In this document: positions 59,814 through 64,000 of the stretch, piece by piece
Layout: the number at the start of each line of letters is the position of its first letter
Numbering within the stretch: position 1 is the first letter of the stretch
From: Streptomyces sp. SID12488
GTDB lineage: Bacteria; Actinomycetota; Actinomycetes; Streptomycetales; Streptomycetaceae
NCBI RefSeq assembly: GCF_010548275.1
Contig: NZ_JAAGLT010000009.1
Coordinates: 1 to 64,000, forward strand
Direction of reading: 5' to 3'
Length of the DNA stretch: 64,000 bases
Position numbers and translations under genes: made by a program
Notes under the pieces: generated by a model
What the model was told of the DNA's origin: nothing
Database searches by the model: none
What the model saw: only the letters and a program-made list of their open reading frames with translations

Positions 59814-60692
59814 ATGCGTAAGCAGCTCGCACGTCTCTTGGCCATCCTCGCGGCACTGGCCGCGCTGATCGCCGCCCCCGGTCTGCCGGCGGCGTTCGCC
59901 GCTCCCGCCGTGACGGCGGCGCAGGCTCGGGCCGCCGAGGACTGGAACCCGCCCGCGAACCTCGTACAGCCACTGAACGAGGTCTGGAACCACGTCTCGT
60001 CGACCTACCCGGACCTCTACGGCTTCCGCAACTACGGCTGGGACCAGGTCATGGCCAACCGGGGAAGCGTCAACTACTGCGTCCGCTGGGAGTCGGACGC
60101 GCCCGTGAGCACCGCCCTGCGCGACCGGATCCACACCGCGCTGAAGAAGCAGTTCGGCAAGTGGATGGCGGCGATGGTCGACAACGGCAAGGGGCACAAC
60201 GCCTGGCCGTACACCAGCGTGCCCGTCAACATCGTCGGCTGGGCGGTGAAGAACCGCTCGACCCTCCAGTGGACCGACAACTCCGTCGACATCTACGCCG
60301 GGAACCTCGACGGCGGCGGCGCCCCGCAGTGCGCTCCCGACTGCGGCCGCTTCTTCCACCAGGACGGCAACTACTCCAGGTGCCCGGGCGGCGCGTCCCG
60401 CCACTACGACCAGTCGCTGTGGCTGACGAAGGGCTTCCAGGGCGGCGCCGGCGGCGACTGGGGTCAGCGGGTCGGCCAGGAGTACTTCACCAGCACGCTC
60501 GACCAGGAGAACATCCACATCTACCTGCACGAGGTCGGCCACACCTTCGGGCTCGACGACTTCTACGACTGGACCCCGACCGGCCAGTGCTGCTTCGTCA
60601 TGAACGCGGGCAGCGCCACGCAGATCACGGAGTTCGACAAGTGGATGTTCCGTGACTTCTGGCGCCACCTGAAGAACCGCTACGGCCTCTGA
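59814..60692 (+). CDS. Secreted zinc metalloprotease (HExxHxxGxxD)
   Basis: 292 residues. Signal peptide ~1-30 (LLAILAALAALIAAPGLPAA), then a single domain with six to eight Cys that probably form disulfides. The motif HEVGHTFGLDDF gives His239, Glu240, His243 and Asp249, i.e. an aspzincin- or snapalysin-like HExxHxxGxxD zinc site, and CCFVMNAGSA behind it is a Met-turn-like segment. It is likely an extracellular peptidase. GGGAG precedes ATG 59814. It lies after the lectin protein gene and before convergent hutI. Confidence 0.85.
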   Translation: MRKQLARLLAILAALAALIAAPGLPAAFAAPAVTAAQARAAEDWNPPANLVQPLNEVWNHVSSTYPDLYGFRNYGWDQVMANRGSVNYCVRWESDAPVSTALRDRIHTALKKQFGKWMAAMVDNGKGHNAWPYTSVPVNIVGWAVKNRSTLQWTDNSVDIYAGNLDGGGAPQCAPDCGRFFHQDGNYSRCPGGASRHYDQSLWLTKGFQGGAGGDWGQRVGQEYFTSTLDQENIHIYLHEVGHTFGLDDFYDWTPTGQCCFVMNAGSATQITEFDKWMFRDFWRHLKNRYGL

Positions 60693-60731
60693 TCCGAATC
60701 AGCCTCCGCAGCCGCAGCCGAACGATTCGGT

Positions 60732-62024
60732 TCAGACGACCCGCACGCCCCGCCGCCACACCCCGCTGACCAGCGGAACCCCCGGCCGGTAGGCCAGATG
60801 TACGTGGCTCGGGGCGTCCAGGAGTGTCAGGTCGGCGTACGCCCCGGGCGTGAGGCGGCCGATGTCGGTGCGGCGGAGGGCTTGCGCGCCCCCCGCCGTG
60901 GCCGACCAGACCGCCTCGTCCGGGGACATGCCCATGTCCCGTACCGCCAGCGCGACGCAGAAGGGCACGGAGGAGGTGAAGGAGGACCCCGGGTTGCAGT
61001 CCGTGGAGAGCGCCACCGTGACGCCCGCGTCGAGGAGGCGGCGGGCGTCCGGCCACTGGGCCCGGGTGGAGAACTCGGCGCCGGGCAGGAGGGTCGCGAC
61101 CGTGTCGCTGTTCGCGAGGGCGTCCACGTCGGCGTCGGTGAGGTGGGTGCAGTGGTCGGCGCTGGCGGCGTCGAGTTCGACGGCGAGCTGTACCCCGGGG
61201 CCGTAGGAGAGCTGGTTGGCGTGGACGCGCGGATGCAGCCCCTTCGCCCGGCCCGCCGTGAGGATCGCGCGCGCCTGGTCGCCGTCGAAGGCGCCCTTCT
61301 CACAGAAGACGTCGACCCAACGGGCGTACGGGGCACAGGCGTCGAGCATCTCGCCGGTGACCAGGGCGACATAGGCGGCCGGGTCGTCGGCGTAGTCCGG
61401 GGACACGATGTGGGCGCCGAGGTAGGTGACCTCGTCGGTGTGTGCGGCGGCGATGCGCAGGGCGCGGGCCTCGTCCTCGACGGTCAGGCCGTACCCCGAC
61501 TTGGTCTCGAAGGTCGTCGTGCCCTGGTGGAGGGCCTCGCGGAGATAGCGGGTGAGGTTGGCCTCCAGTTCCGCGTCCGTGGCGGCGCGGGTGGCGGCGA
61601 CTGTGGTGCGGATCCCCCCGGCGGTGTAGCCGCGCCCGGACATGCGGGCGTTGAACTCCTGGGTCCGGTCGCCCGCGAAGACGAGGTGGGAGTGGGAGTC
61701 GACGAAGCCCGGGAGGACAGCCCTGCCACCTGCGTCGACCCGATTGTCAGTGGCGGGTGCTTTGCTGGTTTCACCGGTCCAGACGACGCGGTCGCCCTCT
61801 ATGACGACGGCCGCGTCCAGGATCAGTCCAAGAGGTGATCCTCCCCCACTCTCGAATTTGCTCGAGCGGGGGGACCCCCATCCGAGAGAGGGGTCGTTGG
61901 TGACCAGGCTGCCGATGTTCGTGATGACAGTCGTCGTGCCGGTGGTGGTGTCGGTCGTGCTGCCGATAGCGCTCTTCGTCCGGTTCGGGCTGCCCGGACT
62001 GCTCGGCGTGCTGGTGCTGTTCAT
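60732..62024 (-). CDS. hutI: Imidazolonepropionase, with inserted segment
   Basis: 430 residues. It opens the imidazolone ring to formiminoglutamate in histidine breakdown. The amidohydrolase motifs are VDSHSHLVFAGDRTQEFNAR (metal His pair), GTTTFETKSGYGL, ADHCTHLTDAD and STDCNPGSSFTSS. It is longer than usual: residues ~3-32 are a Ser/Thr/Pro/Gly-rich extension, and between TNDPSLG and SPLGLI there is an extra WGSPRSSKFESGGG, which is translated from a palindromic repeat (61838-61880). The reading frame stays open. ATG 62024 has GAGGACGCC before it. Cotranscribed with hutF. Confidence 0.92.
   Translation of the reverse strand: MNSTSTPSSPGSPNRTKSAIGSTTDTTTGTTTVITNIGSLVTNDPSLGWGSPRSSKFESGGGSPLGLILDAAVVIEGDRVVWTGETSKAPATDNRVDAGGRAVLPGFVDSHSHLVFAGDRTQEFNARMSGRGYTAGGIRTTVAATRAATDAELEANLTRYLREALHQGTTTFETKSGYGLTVEDEARALRIAAAHTDEVTYLGAHIVSPDYADDPAAYVALVTGEMLDACAPYARWVDVFCEKGAFDGDQARAILTAGRAKGLHPRVHANQLSYGPGVQLAVELDAASADHCTHLTDADVDALANSDTVATLLPGAEFSTRAQWPDARRLLDAGVTVALSTDCNPGSSFTSSVPFCVALAVRDMGMSPDEAVWSATAGGAQALRRTDIGRLTPGAYADLTLLDAPSHVHLAYRPGVPLVSGVWRRGVRVV
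61838..61880. repeat. Palindromic repeat inserted in frame in hutI
   Basis: On the plus strand CTCCCCCACTCTCGAATTTG is followed by CTCGAGCGGGGGGACCCCCA, an imperfect hairpin of the GCTCGAGC...GAGAGTGGGGGAG class. I recognise this as a repeated intergenic palindrome in many Streptomyces genomes. Here it is inside hutI, adds about 14 codons and does not break the frame. Identification by memory, not by search. Confidence 0.65.
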
Positions 62025-62089
62025 GGCGTCCTCGTGGGTGGCGGGCGGCCTGCGGGCCAGGGTTCGTACGGGAGGCGTTCGTACGGGGG

Positions 62090-63478
62090 TCAGCCGCGCA
62101 GGGCTTCGACAGCCGCCGCGAGCGCCTGCGGCACCTCGGGTACGACGGTGTGCGCCCCGTCACGCACGACGTGCCGACCGGCCACGACCGTATGGCGCAC
62201 ATCCGCTGCCGACGCTGCGAATACCGCGGTCTCCGCTCCCAGGCGAGGCACCGGCCCCGCAGTTCTGACCGAGTCGAGCGCAATCGTCGTGAAGTCGGCG
62301 AGCGCACCCGCCTCAAGGGTGCCCGCGTCGTCCCAGCCGAGGGCCGCGTGGCCGTCGGCGGAGGCTGCCCGGAGCAGTGCTGCCGCTGTCCAGTGACCCC
62401 GGGTGCGGGTGCGCAGGCGCTCGTTCAGCTCCATTGCGCGCGCCTCTTCGAACAGGTCGATGACGGCGTGACTGTCGGAGCCGAGACTGAGTGGTGAGCC
62501 CGCGCGCTGGAGGGCGACGGCGGGGCCGATGCCGTCGGCGAGGTCGCGCTCGGTGGTGGGGCACATACAGGTACCGGTACCGCTGCCGCCGAGGAGCGCG
62601 ATGTCGGCGGCGGTGAGGTGGGTGTTGTGGACGCCGGTGGTGCGGGGGCCGAGGACCCCGTGGTCGGCGAGGAGGCGGGTGGGCGTGCACCCGTGTGCGG
62701 CCTGGCAGGCGTCGTTCTCCGCCGTCTGCTCGGACAGATGGACGTGGAGCGGGGCCCGCCGTTCCTCGGCCCAGCGTGCCACGGTCGCCAACTGACCGGC
62801 GGGCACGGCCCGTACGGAGTGGATGGCGGCACCGATCCGCGCGTGATCCCGTTCCTTGAGAACTGAACAGCGTTCCGCCCAGGCCTCGGCCGTGCCGTCG
62901 GAGAAGCGGAGCTGGTGGCGGTTCGGGGCCTGTCCGCCGTGCTTGTTCAGGATGCCCGCGGAGAGGTAAGCGGTGTCGAGGAGGGTGATGCGAACACCGG
63001 CGTCGGCGGCGGCCTCGACGAGGGCCTCGCCCATCGCGTTCGGGTCGCCGTAGGGGGTGCCGCCCGGGGCGTGGTGGACGTAGTGGAACTCGCCCACGGC
63101 GGTGATGCCGGCAAGCGCCATCTCGGCGTACACGGCTCGGGCGAGGGCGTGGTAGCTGTCCGGGGTGAGCTTGTCGGCGACGGAGTACATGACCTCGCGC
63201 CAGGTCCAGAAGGTGCCGGAGCCGACCTGGACGGTGCCGCGCAGGGCACGGTGGAAGGCATGGCTGTGGGCGTTGGCGAGGCCTGGAAGGGTGAGCCCGC
63301 GAAGGATCTCGGCGCCGGGCGGCGGAGCTTCGACTCCGGTGCGGACGCCGGCGATACGACCGTCCCGCAGGTCCAGAGCCACGCCTGGCTCGACGTTGGT
63401 GTCGAGCCAGGCGTGCTCCAGCCAGTAGGTGCGCTGCGGATGCGAGTGCCGAGGCGGGTGCTGATGAGGGTGCGTCAC
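62090..63478 (-). CDS. hutF: Formimidoylglutamate deiminase
   Basis: 462 residues. It converts formiminoglutamate to formylglutamate and ammonia. The amidohydrolase motifs are LPGLANAHSHAFHRALRGTV (His pair), VGEFHYVHHAPGG, LHVHLSEQTAENDACQ, TGVHNTHLTAADI, CMCPTTERDLADGIGP and LSLGSDSHAVIDLFEEARAM with the metal Asp. A His-rich N terminus (THPHQHPPRHSHPQ) precedes. The GTG start overlaps the stop of the amidohydrolase gene upstream, so both are cotranscribed with hutI. Confidence 0.94.
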   Translation of the reverse strand: MTHPHQHPPRHSHPQRTYWLEHAWLDTNVEPGVALDLRDGRIAGVRTGVEAPPPGAEILRGLTLPGLANAHSHAFHRALRGTVQVGSGTFWTWREVMYSVADKLTPDSYHALARAVYAEMALAGITAVGEFHYVHHAPGGTPYGDPNAMGEALVEAAADAGVRITLLDTAYLSAGILNKHGGQAPNRHQLRFSDGTAEAWAERCSVLKERDHARIGAAIHSVRAVPAGQLATVARWAEERRAPLHVHLSEQTAENDACQAAHGCTPTRLLADHGVLGPRTTGVHNTHLTAADIALLGGSGTGTCMCPTTERDLADGIGPAVALQRAGSPLSLGSDSHAVIDLFEEARAMELNERLRTRTRGHWTAAALLRAASADGHAALGWDDAGTLEAGALADFTTIALDSVRTAGPVPRLGAETAVFAASAADVRHTVVAGRHVVRDGAHTVVPEVPQALAAAVEALRG

Positions 63479-64000
63479 GTGCAGGCCAGCCCTTCCAGTA
63501 CGTCGGCGAGTGCGGTCACCCCGGCCACGCAGTCGTCCTCGGCGGCGTACTCCGCCGGGGAGTGCGAGACGCCCGTGGGGTTGCGCACGAACAGCATGGC
63601 GGTCGGGATGCTCCCGGAGAGAATCCCGGCGTCGTGTCCGGCACCGGTGCCCAGGACGGGAACCTTGAGCTCGGTGTCCTTCCCGTCCCGGCCCAGCTGT
63701 CGGGCGAGTTCGTCGCGCAGGGCGTGGTCGAACTCGACGACGGGGGTGAACGACTCACGGACGACGTCGAGATCGACGCCGTGCGCCTCGGCGTACTCGC
63801 GGGCCGCCTTCTCGACACCGGAGACAACGGTGTCGAGGGCGTGCTGGTCGGCGGCGCGGGAGTCGAGCCAGCCGCGTACGAGGGAGGGGATGGCGTTGAC
63901 CCCGTTGGGCTCGACGCTGATCTTCCCGAAGGTGGCGACCGCACCGGCGAGCTGCGCCTCGCGCCGGGCGGCGAGGACCGTCTCGGCGTACGGCAGCATG
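63475..64000 (-). CDS. Allantoate/N-carbamoyl amidohydrolase-like protein, 5' end outside window
   Basis: Only the C-terminal ~175 residues are in the window; the frame runs off the right edge, so the first Met in it is internal. EPNGVNAIPSLVRGWLDSRA, VVEFDHALRDELARQLGR and TGAGHDAGILSGSIPTAMLF match the M20-type allantoate amidohydrolase family, with the zinc-binding His in GHDAG and VSHSPAEYAAEDDC near the end. In Streptomyces hut clusters this gene lies upstream of hutF and may act on formylglutamate instead of allantoate; that is inferred. Confidence 0.85.
   Translation of the reverse strand, partial: MLPYAETVLAARREAQLAGAVATFGKISVEPNGVNAIPSLVRGWLDSRAADQHALDTVVSGVEKAAREYAEAHGVDLDVVRESFTPVVEFDHALRDELARQLGRDGKDTELKVPVLGTGAGHDAGILSGSIPTAMLFVRNPTGVSHSPAEYAAEDDCVAGVTALADVLEGLACT

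Overview
The window is a stretch of Streptomyces chromosome, or that of a very close relative. The evidence is very high GC with strong third-position GC bias, a WhiB sporulation regulator, F420 biosynthesis genes, GTG/TTG starts with purine-rich ribosome sites, SigB-type partner switching, and short intergenic repeats that I recognise from Streptomyces genomes. Gene content and order closely match the S. coelicolor ahcY-manA-manB-whiB-fbiAB-lytR-purEK-sigI-hutI neighbourhood. I see no phage, transposase, integrase, CRISPR array or tRNA.

Layout. 1-480: leader and promoter of a ribosomal RNA operon whose 16S gene lies off the left edge on the minus strand. 0.48-16.9 kb: SpoIIM-like and RDD membrane proteins, S-adenosylhomocysteinase, a CDF metal transporter, the mannose block (manA, an SIS protein, a Trm112-like protein, manB), DUF3499, a zincin-like protein, DUF5719 and a 1225-residue membrane glycosyltransferase. 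17.1-25.7 kb: whiB, a cysteine dioxygenase, fbiA-fbiB, a DNA glycosylase, a sugar-1-phosphate nucleotidyltransferase, a secreted amidase/PGRP and a TIGR03089 protein. 26.6-34.4 kb: four LytR-CpsA-Psr (LCP) cell-wall ligases with a family-2 glycosyltransferase. 34.5-43.9 kb: acyl-CoA dehydrogenase, UDP-glucose dehydrogenase, CGNR and VOC proteins, two dipeptidase-family proteins (one without its metal ligands), purE, purK and GtrA. 43.9-49.4 kb: a histidine kinase/response regulator pair, a POT peptide transporter and a divergent MarR/NmrA pair. 49.4-51.1 kb: an XRE/DUF397 pair and three overlapping tiny genes. 51.2-55.4 kb: a four-gene operon for a probable sortase-anchored surface complex. 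55.5-60.7 kb: a SigI-type partner-switching module, a lectin-bearing membrane protein and a secreted metalloprotease. 60.7-64.0 kb: histidine utilisation (hutI, hutF and a truncated amidohydrolase).

Two themes recur. One is cell-envelope building: mannose and UDP-glucuronate precursors, glycosyltransferases, LCP ligases, an amidase and surface proteins. The other is regulation of development and stress: whiB, a two-component system, XRE/DUF397 and SigI with its anti-sigma factor and antagonist.

The least conventional parts are the surface operon (three copies of one uncharacterised domain on two proteins with different sorting signals, LPQTG and LANTG), the metal-ligand-less dipeptidase beside its intact paralogue, a palindromic repeat that sits in frame inside hutI, the sigma-like/zinc-finger/membrane/lectin protein next to sigI, and the three small Cys-containing proteins divergent from the XRE/DUF397 pair. 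All functional statements come from reading motifs and from knowledge of the families; no database search was run.
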